From the NCBI GenBank assembly GCA_964057225.1, contig CAXKVF010000073.1:620001-684000 (forward strand): a stretch of DNA of 64,000 nucleotides, read 5' to 3'. The position numbers and the translations under genes were made by a program. Below, piece by piece: positions 40,481 to 54,383 of the stretch (position 1 is the stretch's first letter; every line of letters starts with the position of its first letter). Below the pieces are notes generated by a model, which was not told the DNA's origin, did no database searches, and worked only from the letters and a program-made list of their open reading frames with translations. Origin of the DNA: Auanema rhodensis (taxonomy: Eukaryota; Nematoda; Chromadorea; Rhabditida; Rhabditidae).

Positions 40481-41184
40481 AAATTTCAAAGTCATGGTTA
40501 CCATTCACCAATATCAATAAAAATTTGTTTTTAGACTAATATGGACATGGGGAATCTAATTTTGAAAACCGCATCTCTTTATCTTTCACGTGAAGCGAGT
40601 TACATACCAAGTGCACATCACGTGTACATTTAATTAGCATAAATTAAAGTTCACGTAAATTTCAAAGTCATGGTTACCATGAACCAATATCAATAAAAAT
40701 TTGTTTTTAGACTAATATGGACATGGGGAATCTAATTTTGAAAACCGCATCTCTTTATCTTTCACGTGAAGCGAGTTACATACCAAGTGCACATCACGTG
40801 TACATTTAATTAGCATAAATTAGAGTTCACGTAAATTTCAAAGTCATGGTTACCATGTACCAATATCAATAAAAATTTGTTTTTAGACTAATATGGACAT
40901 GGAGAATCTAATTTTGAAAACCGCATCTCTTTATCTTTCACGTGAAGCGAGTTACATACCAAGTGCACATCACGTGTACATTTAATTAGCATAAATTAAA
41001 GTTCACGTAAATTTCAAAGTCATGGTTACCATGAACCAATATCAATAAAAATTTGTTTTTAGACTAATATGGACATGGGGAATCTAATTTTGAAAACCGC
41101 ATCTCTTTATCTTTCACGTGAAGCGAGTTACATACCAAGTGCACATCACGTGTACATTTAATTAGCATAAATTAAAGTTCACGT

Positions 41185-41359
41185 AAATTTCAAAGTCATG
41201 GTTACCATGTACCAATATCAATAAAAATTTGTTTTTAGACTAATATGGACATGGGGAATCTAATTTTGAAAACCGCATCTCTTTATCTTTCACGTGAAGC
41301 GAGTTACATACCAAGTGCACATCACGTGTACATTTAATTAGCATAAATTAAGTTCACGT
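41185..41359 (+). repeat. 175 bp monomer, the only length variant in the window
   Basis: The run AAA in ATTAAAG is AA here (41350-41351), giving a 175 bp monomer and moving the phase by one base for the rest of the window. It has the rare TACCA state at positions 26-30, shared with 40833-41008. A one-base loss in a short A run may be a real deletion or a sequencing or consensus error. Confidence 0.85.
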
Positions 41360-43119
41360 AAATTTCAAAGTCATGGTTACCATGAACCAATATCAATAAA
41401 AATTTGTTTTTAGACTAATATGGACATGAGGAATCTAATTTTGAAAACCGCATCTCTTCATCTTTCACGTGAAGCGAGTTACATACTAAGTGCACATCAC
41501 GTGTACATTTAATTAGCATAAATTAAAGTTCACGTAAATTTCAAAGTCATGGTTACCATGAACCAATATCAATAAAAATTTGTTTTTAGACTAATATGGA
41601 CATGAGGAATCTAATTTTGAAAACCGCATCTCTTCATCTTTCACGTGAAGCGAGTTACATACCAAGTGCACATCACGTGTACATTTAATTAGCATAAATT
41701 AAAGTTCACGTAAATTTCAAAGTCATGGTTACCATGAACCAATATCAATAAAAATTTGTTTTTAGACTAATATGGACATGGGGAATCTAATTTTGAAAAC
41801 CGCATCTCTTTATCTTTCACGTGAAGCGAGTTACATACCAAGTGCACATCACGTGTACATTTAATTAGCATAAATTAAAGTTCACGTAAATTTCAAAGTC
41901 ATGGTTACCATGCACCAATATCAATAAAAATTTGTTTTTAGACTAATATGGACATGGGGAATCTAATTTTGAAAACCGCATCTCTTTTTCTTTCACGTGA
42001 AGCGAGTTACATACCAAGTGCACATCACGTGTACATTTAATTAGCATAAATTAAAGTTCACGTAAATTTCAAAGTCATGGTTACCATGCACCAATATCAA
42101 TAAAAATTTGTTTTTAGACTAATATGGACATGGGGAATCTAATTTTGAAAACCGCATCTCTTTATCTTTCACGTGAAGCGAGTTACATACCAAGTGCACA
42201 TCACGTGTACATTTAATTAGCATAAATTAAAGTTCACGTAAATTTCAAAGTCATGGTTACCATGCACCAATATCAATAAAAATTTGTTTTTAGACTAATA
42301 TGGACATGGGGAATCTAATTTTGAAAACCGCATCTCTTTATCTTTCACGTGAAGCGAGTTACATACCAAGTGCACATCACGTGTACAATTAATTAGCATA
42401 AATTAAAGTTCACGTAAATTTCAAAGTCATGGTTACCATGAAGCAATATCAATAAAAATTTGTTTTTAGACTAATATGGACATGGGGAATCTAATTTTGA
42501 AAACCGCATCTCTTTATCTTTCACGTGAAGCGAGTTACATACCAAGTGCACATCACGTGTACATTTAATTAGCATAAATTAAAGTTCACGTAAATTTCAA
42601 AGTCATGGTTACCATGAACCAATATCAATAAAAATTTGTTTTTAGACTAATATGGACATGAGGAATCTAATTTTGAAAACCGCATCTCTTCATCTTTCAC
42701 GTGAAGCGAGTTACATACTAAGTGCACATCACGTGTACATTTAATTAGCATAAATTAAAGTTCACGTAAATTTCAAAGTCATGGTTACCATTCACCAATA
42801 TCAATAAAAATTTGTTTTTAGACTAATATGGACATGAGGAATCTAATTTTGAAAACCGCATCTCTTCATCTTTCACGTGAAGCGAGTTACATACCAAGTG
42901 CACATCACGTGTACATTTAATTAGCATAAATTAAAGTTCACGTAAATTTCAAAGTCATGGTTACCATGAACCAATATCAATAAAAATTTGTTTTTAGACT
43001 AATATGGACATGAGGAATCTAATTTTGAAAACCGCATCTCTTCATCTTTCACGTGAAGCGAGTTACATACCAAGTGCACATCACGTGTACATTTAATTAG
43101 CATAAATTAAAGTTCACGT
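41360..43119 (+). repeat. Cluster of 70A+100C monomers in a 7-monomer repeat
   Basis: Five of ten monomers carry 70A with 100C (41360, 41536, 42592, 42768 and 42944). The private change CATACTAAG appears in the first of each group (near 41485 and 42717), seven monomers (1232 bp) apart, which ties 41360-42591 to the segment starting 42592. The monomer at 42768 also has CATTCACC, a break in the 12-26 dyad shared with 40481-40656. Confidence 0.75.
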
Positions 43120-44527
43120 AAATTTCAAAGTCATGGTTACCATGAACCAATATCAATAAAAATTTGTTTTTAGACTAATATGGACATGGGGAATCTAATT
43201 TTGAAAACCGCATCTCTTTATCTTTCACGTGAAGCGAGTTACATACCAAGTGCACATCACGTGTACATTTAATTAGCATAAATTAAAGTTCACGTAAATT
43301 TCAAAGTCATGGTTACCATGCACCAATATCAACAAAAATTTGTTTTTAGACTAATATGGACATGGGGAATCTAATTTTGAAAACCGCATCTCTTTATCTT
43401 TCACGTGAAGCGAGTTACATACCAAGTGCACATCACGTGTACATTTAATTAGCATAAATTAAAGTTCACGTAAATTTCAAAGTCATGGTTACCATGAAGC
43501 AATATCAATAAAAATTTGTTTTTTGACTAATATGGACATGGGGAATCTAATTTTGAAAACCGCATCTCTTTATCTTTCACGTGAAGCGAGTTACATACCA
43601 AGTGCACATCACGTGTACAATTAATTAGCATAAATTAAAGTTCACGTAAATTTCAAAGTCATGGTTACCATGAAGCAATATCAATAAAAATTTGTTTTTA
43701 GACTAATATGGACATGGGGAATCTAATTTTGAAAACCGCATCTCTTTATCTTTCACGTGAAGCGAGTTACATACCAAGTGCACATCACGTGTACATTTAA
43801 TTAGCATAAATTAAAGTTCACGTAAATTTCAAAGTCATGGTTACCATGAAGCAATATCAATAAAAATTTGTTTTTAGACTAATATGGACATGGGGAATCT
43901 AATTTTGAAAACCACATCTCTTTATCTCTCACGTGAAGCGAGTTACATACCAAGTGCACATCACGTGTACATTTAATTAGCATAAATTAAAGTTCACGTA
44001 AATTTCAAAGTCATGGTTACCATGCACCAATATCAATAAAAATTTGTTTTTAGACTAATATGGACATGGGGAATCTAATTTTGAAAACCGCATCTCTTTA
44101 TCTTTCACGTGAAGCGAGTTACATACCAAGTGCACATCACGTGTACATTTAATTAGCATAAATTAAAGTTCACGTAAATTTCAAAGTCATGGTTACCATG
44201 AACCAATATCAATAAAAATTTGTTTTTAGACTAATATGGACATGGGGAATCTAATTTTGAAAACCGCATCTCTTCATCTTTCACGTGAAGCGAGTTACAT
44301 ACCAAGTGCACATCACGTGTACATTTAATTAGCATAAATTAAAGTTCACGTAAATTTCAAAGTCATGGTTACCATGCACCAATATCAATAAAAATTTGTT
44401 TTTAGACTAATATGGACATGGGGAATCTAATTTTGAAAACCGCATCTCTTTTTCTTTCACGTGAAGCGAGTTACATACCAAGTGCACATCACGTGTACAT
44501 TTAATTAGCATAAATTAAAGTTCACGT

Positions 44528-46639
44528 AAATTTCAAAGTCATGGTTACCATGCACCAATATCAATAAAAATTTGTTTTTAGACTAACATGGACATGGGGA
44601 ATCTAATTTTGAAAATCGCATCTCTTTATCTTTCACGTGAAGCGAGTTACATACCAAGTGCACATCACGTGTACAATTAATTAGCATAAATTAAAGTTCA
44701 CGTAAATTTCAAAGTCATGGTTACCATGAAGCAATATCAATAAAAATTTGTTTTTAGACTAATATGGACATGGGGAATCTAATTTTGAAAACCACATCTC
44801 TTTATCTCTCACGTGAAGCGAGTTACATACCAAGTGCACATCACGTGTACATTTAATTAGCATAAATTAAAGTTCACGTAAATTTCAAAGTCATGGTTAC
44901 CATGAACCAATATCAATAAAAATTTGTTTTTAGACTAATATGGACATGGGGAATCTAATTTTGAAAACCGCATCTCTTTATCTTTCACGTGAAGCGAGTT
45001 ACATACCAAGTGCACATCACGTGTACATTTAATCAGCATAAATTAAAGTTCACGTAAATTTCAAAGTCATGGTTACCATGAACTAATATCAATAAAAATT
45101 TGTTTTTAGACTAATATGGACATGGGGAATCTAATTTTGAAAACCGCATCTCTTTATCTTTCACGTGAAGCGAGTTACATACCAAGTGCACATCACGTGT
45201 ACATTTAATTAGCATAAATTAAAGTTCACGTAAATTTCAAAGTCATGGTTACCATGCACCAATATCAATAAAAATTTGTTTTTAGACTAATATGAACATG
45301 GGGAATCTAATTTTGAAAACCGCATCTCTTTATCTTTCACGTGAAGCGAGTTACATACCAAGTGCACATCACGTGTACATTTAATTAGCATAAATTGAAG
45401 TTCACGTAAATTTCAAAGTCATGGTTACCATGAACCAATATCAATAAAAATTTGTTTTTAGACTAATATGGACATGGGGAATCTAATTTTGAAAACCGCA
45501 TCTCTTTATCTTTCACGTGAAGCGAGTTACATACCAAGTGCACATCACGTGTACATTTAATTAGCATAAATTAAAGTTCACGTAAATTTCAAAGTCATGG
45601 TTACCATGCACCAATATCAATAAAAATTTGTTTTTAGACTAATATGGACATGGGGAATCTAATTTTGAAAATCGCATCTCTTTATCTTTCACGTGAAGCG
45701 AGTTACATACCAAGTGCACATCACGTGTACAATTAATTAGCATAAATTAAAGTTCACGTAAATTTCAAAGTCATGGTTACCATGAAGCAATATCAATAAA
45801 AATTTGTTTTTAGACTAATATGGACATGGGGAATCTAATTTTGAAAACCACATCTCTTTATCTCTCACGTGAAGCGAGTTACATACCAAGTGCACATCAC
45901 GTGTACATTTAATTAGCATAAATTAAAGTTCACGTAAATTTCAAAGTCATGGTTACCATGAACCAATATCAATAAAAATTTGTTTTTAGACTAATATGGA
46001 CATGGGGAATCTAATTTTGAAAACCGCATCTCTTTATCTTTCACGTGAAGCGAGTTACATACCAAGTGCACATCACGTGTACATTTAATCAGCATAAATT
46101 AAAGTTCACGTAAATTTCAAAGTCATGGTTACCATGAACTAATATCAATAAAAATTTGTTTTTAGACTAATATGGACATGGGGAATCTAATTTTGAAAAC
46201 CGCATCTCTTTATCTTTCACGTGAAGCGAGTTACATACCAAGTGCACATCACGTGTACATTTAATTAGCATAAATTAAAGTTCACGTAAATTTCAAAGTC
46301 ATGGTTACCATGCACCAATATCAATAAAAATTTGTTTTTAGACTAATATGAACATGGGGAATCTAATTTTGAAAACCGCATCTCTTTATCTTTCACGTGA
46401 AGCGAGTTACATACCAAGTGCACATCACGTGTACATTTAATTAGCATAAATTGAAGTTCACGTAAATTTCAAAGTCATGGTTACCATGAACCAATATCAA
46501 TAAAAATTTGTTTTTAGACTAATATGGACATGGGGAATCTAATTTTGAAAACCGCATCTCTTTATCTTTCACGTGAAGCGAGTTACATACCAAGTGCACA
46601 TCACGTGTACATTTAATTAGCATAAATTAAAGTTCACGT
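44528..46639 (+). repeat. Tandem 6-monomer unit, two copies (2 x 1056 bp)
   Basis: The order CACCA with AAATCGC and 149A, AAGCA with 91A and 105C, AACCA with AATCAGC, AACTA, CACCA with 64A and AATTGAAG, AACCA occurs at 44528-45583 and 45584-46639. Four rare markers recur at exactly 1056 bp. The first copy alone has CTAACATGG near 44586. Confidence 0.9.
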
Positions 46640-48575
46640 AAATTTCAAAGTCATGGTTACCACGCACCAATATCAATAAAAATTTGTTTTTAGACTAATA
46701 TGGACATGGGGAATCTAATTTTGAAAACCGCATCTCTTTATCTTTCACGTGAAGCGAGTTACATACCAAGTGCACATCACGTGTACATTTAATTAGCATA
46801 AATTAAAGTTCACGTAAATTTCAAAGTCATGGTTACCATGAACCAATATCAATAAAAATTTGTTTTTAGACTAATATGGACATGGGGAATCTAATTTTGA
46901 AAACCGCATCTCTTCATCTTTCACGTGAAGCGAGTTACATACCAAGTGCACATCACGTGTACATTTAATTAGCATAAATTAAAGTTCACGTAAATTTCAA
47001 AGTCATGGTTACCATGCACCAATATCAATAAAAATTTGTTTTTAGACTAATATGGACATGGGGAATCTAATTTTGGAAACCGCATCTCTTTTTCTTTCAC
47101 GTGAAGCGAGTTACATACCAAGTGCACATCACGTGTACATTTAATTAGCATAAATTAAAGTTCACGTAAATTTCAAAGTCATGGTTACCATGCACCAATA
47201 TCAATAAAAATTTGTTTTTAGACTAATATGGACATGGGGAATCTAATTTTGGAAACCGCATCTCTTTATCTTTCACGTGAAGCGAGTTACATACCAAGTG
47301 CACATCACGTGTACAATTAATTAGCATAAATTAAAGTTCACGTAAATTTCAAAGTCATGGTTACCATGAAGCAATATCAATAAAAATTTGTTTTTAGACT
47401 AATATGGACATGGGGAATCTAATTTTGAAAACCACATCTCTTTATCTCTCACGTGAAGCGAGTTACACACCAAGTGCACATCACGTGTACATTTAATTAG
47501 CATAAATTAAAGTTCACGTAAATTTCAAAGTCATGGTTACCATGAACCAATATCAATAAAAATTTGTTTTTAGACTAATATGGACATGGGGAATCTAATT
47601 TTGAAAACCGCATCTCTTTTTCTTTCACGTGAAGCGAGTTACATACCAAGTGCACATCACGTGTACATTTAATTAGCATAAATTAAAGTTCACGTAAATT
47701 TCAAAGTCATGGTTACCACGCACCAATATCAATAAAAATTTGTTTTTAGACTAATATGGACATGGGGAATCTAATTTTGAAAACCGCATCTCTTTATCTT
47801 TCACGTGAAGCGAGTTACATACCAAGTGCACATCACGTGTACAATTAATTAGCATAAATTAAAGTTCACGTAAATTTCAAAGTCATGGTTACCATGAAGC
47901 AATATCAATAAAAATTTGTTTTTAGACTAATATGGACATGGGGAATCTAATTTTGAAAACCGCATCTCTTCATCTTTCACGTGAAGCGAGTTACATACCA
48001 AGTGCACATCACGTGTACATTTAATTAGCATAAATTAAAGTTCACGTAAATTTCAAAGTCATGGTTACCATGCACCAATATCAATAAAAATTTGTTTTTA
48101 GACTAATATGGACATGGGGAATCTAATTTTGAAAACCGCATCTCTTTTTCTTTCACGTGAAGCGAGTTACATACCAAGTGCACATCACGTGTACATTTAA
48201 TTAGCATAAATTAAAGTTCACGTAAATTTCAAAGTCATGGTTACCATGCACCAATATCAATAAAAATTTGTTTTTAGACTAATATGGACATGGGGAATCT
48301 AATTTTGAAAACCGCATCTCTTTATCTTTCACGTGAAGCGAGTTACATACCAAGTGCACATCACGTGTACAATTAATTAGCATAAATTAAAGTTCACGTA
48401 AATTTCAAAGTCATGGTTACCATGAAGCAATATCAATAAAAATTTGTTTTTAGACTAATATGGACATGGGGAATCTAATTTTGAAAACCACATCTCTTTA
48501 TCTCTCACGTGAAGCGAGTTACACACCAAGTGCACATCACGTGTACATTTAATTAGCATAAATTAAAGTTCACGT
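46640..48575 (+). repeat. 6-monomer repeat, five monomers shared between copies
   Basis: The orders 24C, 100C, 101T, 149A, 91A+105C at 46640-47519 and at 47696-48575 match with a 1056 bp shift. Both end in a monomer with the rare TACACACC (near 47467 and 48523). TTGGAAAC in two monomers of the first copy (46992 and 47168) is absent from the second, and the 100C monomer is AACCA in one copy and AAGCA in the other, which suggests exchange after duplication. Confidence 0.8.
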
Positions 48576-49103
48576 AAATTTCAAAGTCATGGTTACCATG
48601 AACCAATATCAATAAAAATTTGTTTTTAGACTAATATGGACATGGGGAATCTAATTTTGAAAACCGCATCTCTTCATCTTTCACGTGAAGCGAGTTACAT
48701 ACCAAGTGCACATCACGTGTACATTTAATTAGCATAAATTAAAGTTCACGTAAATTTCAAAGTCATGGTTACCATGAACCAATATCAATAAAAATTTGTT
48801 TTTAGACTAATATGGACATGGGGAATCTAATTTTGAAAACCGCATCTCTTCATCTTTCACGTGAAGCGAGTTACATACCAAGTGCACATCACGTGTACAT
48901 TTAATTAGCATAAATTAAAGTTCACGTAAATTTCAAAGTCATGGTTACCATGCACCAATATCAATAAAAATTTGTTTTTAGACTAATATGGACATGGGGA
49001 ATCTAATTTTGAAAACCGCATCTCTTTATCTTTCACGTGAAGCGAGTTACATACCAAGTGCACATCACGTGTACAATTAATTAGCATAAATTAAAGTTCA
49101 CGT

Positions 49104-50511
49104 AAATTTCAAAGTCATGGTTACCATGAAGCAATATCAATAAAAATTTGTTTTTAGACTAATATGGACATGGGGAATCTAATTTTGAAAACCACATCTC
49201 TTTATCTCTCACGTGAAGCGAGTTACATACCAAGTGCACATCACGTGTACATTTAATTAGCATAAATTAAAGTTCACGTAAATTTCAAAGTCATGGTTAC
49301 CATGAACCAATATCAATAAAAATTTGTTTTTAGACTAATATGGACATGGGGAATCTAATTTTGAAAACCGCATCTCTTTATCTTTCACGTGAAGCGAGTT
49401 ACATACCAAGTGCACATCACGTGTACATTTAATTAGCATAAATTAAAGTTCACGTAAATTTCAAAGTCATGGTTACCATGAACTAATATCAATAAAAATT
49501 TGTTTTTAGACTAATATGGACATGGGGAATCTAATTTTGAAAACCGCATCTCTTTATCTTTCACGTGAAGCGAGTTACATACCAAGTGCACATCACGTGT
49601 ACATTTAATTAGCATAAATTAAAGTTCACGTAAATTTCAAAGTCATGGTTACCATGAACCAATATCAATAAAAATTTGTTTTTAGACTAATATGGACATG
49701 GGGAATCTAATTTTGAAAACCGCATCTCTTTATCTTTCACGTGAAGCGAGTTACATACCAAGTGCACATCACGTGTACATTTAATTAGCATAAATTAAAG
49801 TTCACGTAAATTTCAAAGTCATGGTTACCATGAACCAATATCAATAAAAATTTGTTTTTAGACTAATATGGACATGGGGAATCTAATTTTGAAAACCACA
49901 TCTCTTTATCTCTCACGTGAAGCGAGTTACATACCAAGTGCACATCACGTGTACATTTAATTAGCATAAATTAAAGTTCACGTAAATTTCAAAGTCATGG
50001 TTACCATGAACCAATATCAATAAAAATTTGTTTTTAGACTAATATGGACATGGGGAATCTAATTTTGAAAACCGCATCTCTTTATCTTTCACGTGAAGCG
50101 AGTTACATACCAAGTGCACATCACGTGTACATTTAATTAGCATAAATTAAAGTTCACGTAAATTTCAAAGTCATGGTTACCATGAACTAATATCAATAAA
50201 AATTTGTTTTTAGACTAATATGGACATGGGGAATCTAATTTTGAAAACCGCATCTCTTTATCTTTCACGTGAAGCGAGTTACATACCAAGTGCACATCAC
50301 GTGTACATTTAATTAGCATAAATTAAAGTTCACGTAAATTTCAAAGTCATGGTTACCATGAACCAATATCAATAAAAATTTGTTTTTAGACTAATATGGA
50401 CATGGGGAATCTAATTTTGAAAACCGCATCTCTTTTTCTTTCACGTGAAGCGAGTTACATACCAAGTGCACATCACGTGTACATTTAATTAGCATAAATT
50501 AAAGTTCACGT
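49104..50511 (+). repeat. 4-monomer repeat, two copies (2 x 704 bp)
   Basis: 91A+105C, AACCA, AACTA, AACCA occurs at 49104-49807 and 49808-50511. The first monomer is AAGCA in copy one but AACCA in copy two, and the last monomer of copy two carries 101T. In both, the front part (26-30) and the rear part come from different monomer types, as expected if the copy boundaries are crossover points inside monomers. Confidence 0.72.
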
Positions 50512-53500
50512 AAATTTCAAAGTCATGGTTACCATGAACCAATATCAATAAAAATTTGTTTTTAGACTAATATGGACATGGGGAATCTAATTTTGAAAAC
50601 CGCATCTCTTCATCTTTCACGTGAAGCGAGTTACATACCAAGTGCACATCACGTGTACAATTAATTAGCATAAATTAAAGTTCACGTAAATTTCAAAGTC
50701 ATGGTTACCATGAAGCAATATCAATAAAAATTTGTTTTTAGACTAATATGGACATGGGGAATCTAATTTTGAAAACCGCATCTCTTTTTCTTTCACGTGA
50801 AGCGAGTTACATACCAAGTGCACATCACGTGTACATTTAATTAGCATAAATTAAAGTTCACGTAAATTTCAAAGTCATGGTTACCATGAACCAATATCAA
50901 TAAAAATTTGTTTTTAGACTAATATGGACATGGGAAATCTAATTTTGAAAACCGCATCTCTTTATCTTTCACGTGAAGCGAGTTACATACCAAGTGCACA
51001 TCACGTGTACATTTAATTAGCATAAATTAAAGTTCACGTAAATTTCAAAGTCATGGTTACCATGAAGCAATATCAATAAAAATTTGTTTTTAGACTAATA
51101 TGGACATGGGGAATCTAATTTTGAAAACCACATCTCTTTATCTTTCACGTGAAGCGAGTTACATACCAAGTGCACATCACGTGTACATTTAATTAGCATA
51201 AATTAAAGTTCACGTAAATTTCAAAGTCATGGTTACCATGAACCAATATCAATAAAAATTTGTTTTTAGACTAATATGGACATGGGGAATCTAATTTTGA
51301 AAACCGCATCTCTTTATCTTTCACGTGAAGCGAGTTACATACCAAGTGCACATCACGTGTACATTTAATTAGCATAAATTAAAGTTCACGTAAATTTCAA
51401 AGTCATGGTTACCATGAACTAATATCAATAAAAATTTGTTTTTAGACTAATATGGACATGGGGAATCTAATTTTGAAAACCGCATCTCTTTATCTTTCAC
51501 GTGAAGCGAGTTACATACCAAGTGCACATCACGTGTACATTTAATTAGCATAAATTAAAGTTCACGTAAATTTCAAAGTCATGGTTACCATGAACCAATA
51601 TCAATAAAAATTTGTTTTTAGACTAATATGGACATGGGGAATCTAATTTTGAAAACCGCATCTCTTTATCTTTCACGTGAAGCGAGTTACATACCAAGTG
51701 CACATCACGTGTACATTTAATTAGCATAAATTAAAGTTCACGTAAATTTCAAAGTCATGGTTACCATGAACCAATATCAATAAAAATTTGTTTTTAGACT
51801 AATATGGACATGGGGAATCTAATTTTGAAAACCGCATCTCTTTATCTTTCACGTGAAGCGAGTTACATACCAAGTGCACATCACGTGTACATTTAATTAG
51901 CATAAATTAAAGTTCACGTAAATTTCAAAGTCATGGTTACCATGCACCAATATCAATAAAAATTTGTTTTTAGACTAATATGGACATGGGGAATCTAATT
52001 TTGAAAACCGCATCTCTTTATCTTTCACGTGAAGCGAGTTACATACCAAGTGCACATCACGTGTACATTTAATTAGCATAAATTAAAGTTCACGTAAATT
52101 TCAAAGTCATGGTTACCATGAAGCAATATCAATAAAAATTTGTTTTTAGACTAATATGGACATGGGGAATCTAATTTTGAAAACCGCATCTCTTTATCTT
52201 TCACGTGAAGCGAGTTACATACCAAGTGCACATCACGTGTACATTTAATTAGCATAAATTAAAGTTCACGTAAATTTCAAAGTCATGGTTACCATGAACC
52301 AATATCAATAAAAATTTGTTTTTAGACTAATATGGACATGGGGAATCTAATTTTGAAAACCGCATCTCTTTATCTTTCACGTGAAGCGAGTTACATACCA
52401 AGTGCACATCACGTGTACATTTAATTAGCATAAATTAAAGTTCACGTAAATTTCAAAGTCATGGTTACCATGAACTAATATCAATAAAAATTTGTTTTTA
52501 GACTAATATGGACATGGGGAATCTAATTTTGAAAACCGCATCTCTTTATCTTTCACGTGAAGCGAGTTACATACCAAGTGCACATCACGTGTACATTTAA
52601 TTAGCATAAATTAAAGTTCACGTAAATTTCAAAGTCATGGTTACCATGAAGCAATATCAATAAAAATTTGTTTTTAGACTAATATGGACATGGGGAATCT
52701 AATTTTGAAAACCGCATCTCTTTATCTTTCACGTGAAGCGAGTTACATACCAAGTGCACATCACGTGTACATTTAATTAGCATAAATTAAAGTTCACGTA
52801 AATTTCAAAGTCATGGTTACCATGAAGCAATATCAATAAAAATTTGTTTTTAGACTAATATGGACATGGGGAATCTAATTTTGAAAACCGCATCTCTTTA
52901 TCTTTCACGTGAAGCGAGTTACATACCAAGTGCACATCACGTGTACATTTAATTAGCATAAATTAAAGTTCACGTAAATTTCAAAGTCATGGTTACCATG
53001 AACTAATATCAATAAAAATTTGTTTTTAGACTAATATGGACATGGGGAATCTAATTTTGAAAACCGCATCTCTTTATCTTTCACGTGAAGCGAGTTACAT
53101 ACCAAGTGCACATCACGTGTACATTTAATTAGCATAAATTAAAGTTCACGTAAATTTCAAAGTCATGGTTACCATGAACTAATATCAATAAAAATTTGTT
53201 TTTAGACTAATATGGACATGGGGAATCTAATTTTGAAAACCGCATCTCTTTATCTTTCACGTGAAGCGAGTTACATACCAAGTGCACATCACGTGTACAT
53301 TTAATTAGCATAAATTAAAGTTCACGTAAATTTCAAAGTCATGGTTACCATGAACCAATATCAATAAAAATTTGTTTTTAGACTAATATGGACATGGGGA
53401 ATCTAATTTTGAAAACCGCATCTCTTTATCTTTCACGTGAAGCGAGTTACATACCAAGTGCACATCACGTGTACATTTAATTAGCATAAATTAAAGTTCA

Positions 53501-54383
53501 CGTAAATTTCAAAGTCATGGTTACCATGAACCAATATCAATAAAAATTTGTTTTTAGACTAATATGGACATGGGGAATCTAATTTTGAAAACCGCATCTC
53601 TTTATCTTTCACGTGAAGCGAGTTACATACCAAGTGCACATCACGTGTACATTTAATTAGCATAAATTAAAGTTCACGTAAATTTCAAAGTCATGGTTAC
53701 CATAAACTAATATCAATAAAAATTTGTTTTTAGACTAATATGGACATGGGGAATCTAATTTTGAAAACCGCATCTCTTTATCTTTCACGTGAAGCGAGTT
53801 ACATACCAAGTGCACATCACGTGTACATTTAATTAGCATAAATTAAAGTTCACGTAAATTTCAAAGTCATGGTTACCATGAAGCAATATCAATAAAAATT
53901 TGTTTTTAGACTAATATGGACATGGGGAATCTAATTTTGAAAACCGCATCTCTTTATCTTTCACGTGAAGCGAGTTACATACCAAGTGCACATCACGTGT
54001 ACATTTAATTAGCATAAATTAAAGTTCACGTAAATTTCAAAGTCATGGTTACCATGAAGCAATATCAATAAAAATTTGTTTTTAGACTAATATGGACATG
54101 GGGAATCTAATTTTGAAAACCGCATCTCTTTATCTTTCACGTGAAGCGAGTTACATACCAAGTGCACATCACGTGTACATTTAATTAGCATAAATTAAAG
54201 TTCACGTAAATTTCAAAGTCATGGTTACCATGAAGCAATATCAATAAAAATTTGTTTTTAGACTAATATGGACATGGGGAATCTAATTTTGAAAACCGCA
54301 TCTCTTTATCTTTCACGTGAAGCGAGTTACATACCAAGTGCACATCACGTGTACATTTAATTAGCATAAATTAAAGTTCACGT

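Larger units (their letters stand above)
43824..50511 (+). repeat. Domain in which 91A monomers also carry 105C
   Basis: Before 43.8 kb the 91A monomers read CTTTCAC. From 43824 on, most read CTCTCAC (105C): starts 43824, 44704, 45760, 47344, 48400, 49104 and 49808, and later 55968, 60192, 61600 and 63360. Exceptions downstream are 51040, 55088 and 59312, which keep the older form. 105C removes the outer pair of the TTCACGTGAA palindrome but leaves CACGTG. Two 6-mers and a 4-mer lie inside the domain and are listed separately. Confidence 0.82.

Noticed and set aside
41350-41351. The one-base deletion as a sign of a domain boundary
   Set aside because: Variant order changes near it, but a single lost A in an A run can be a sequencing error, and similar monomer types occur on both sides.
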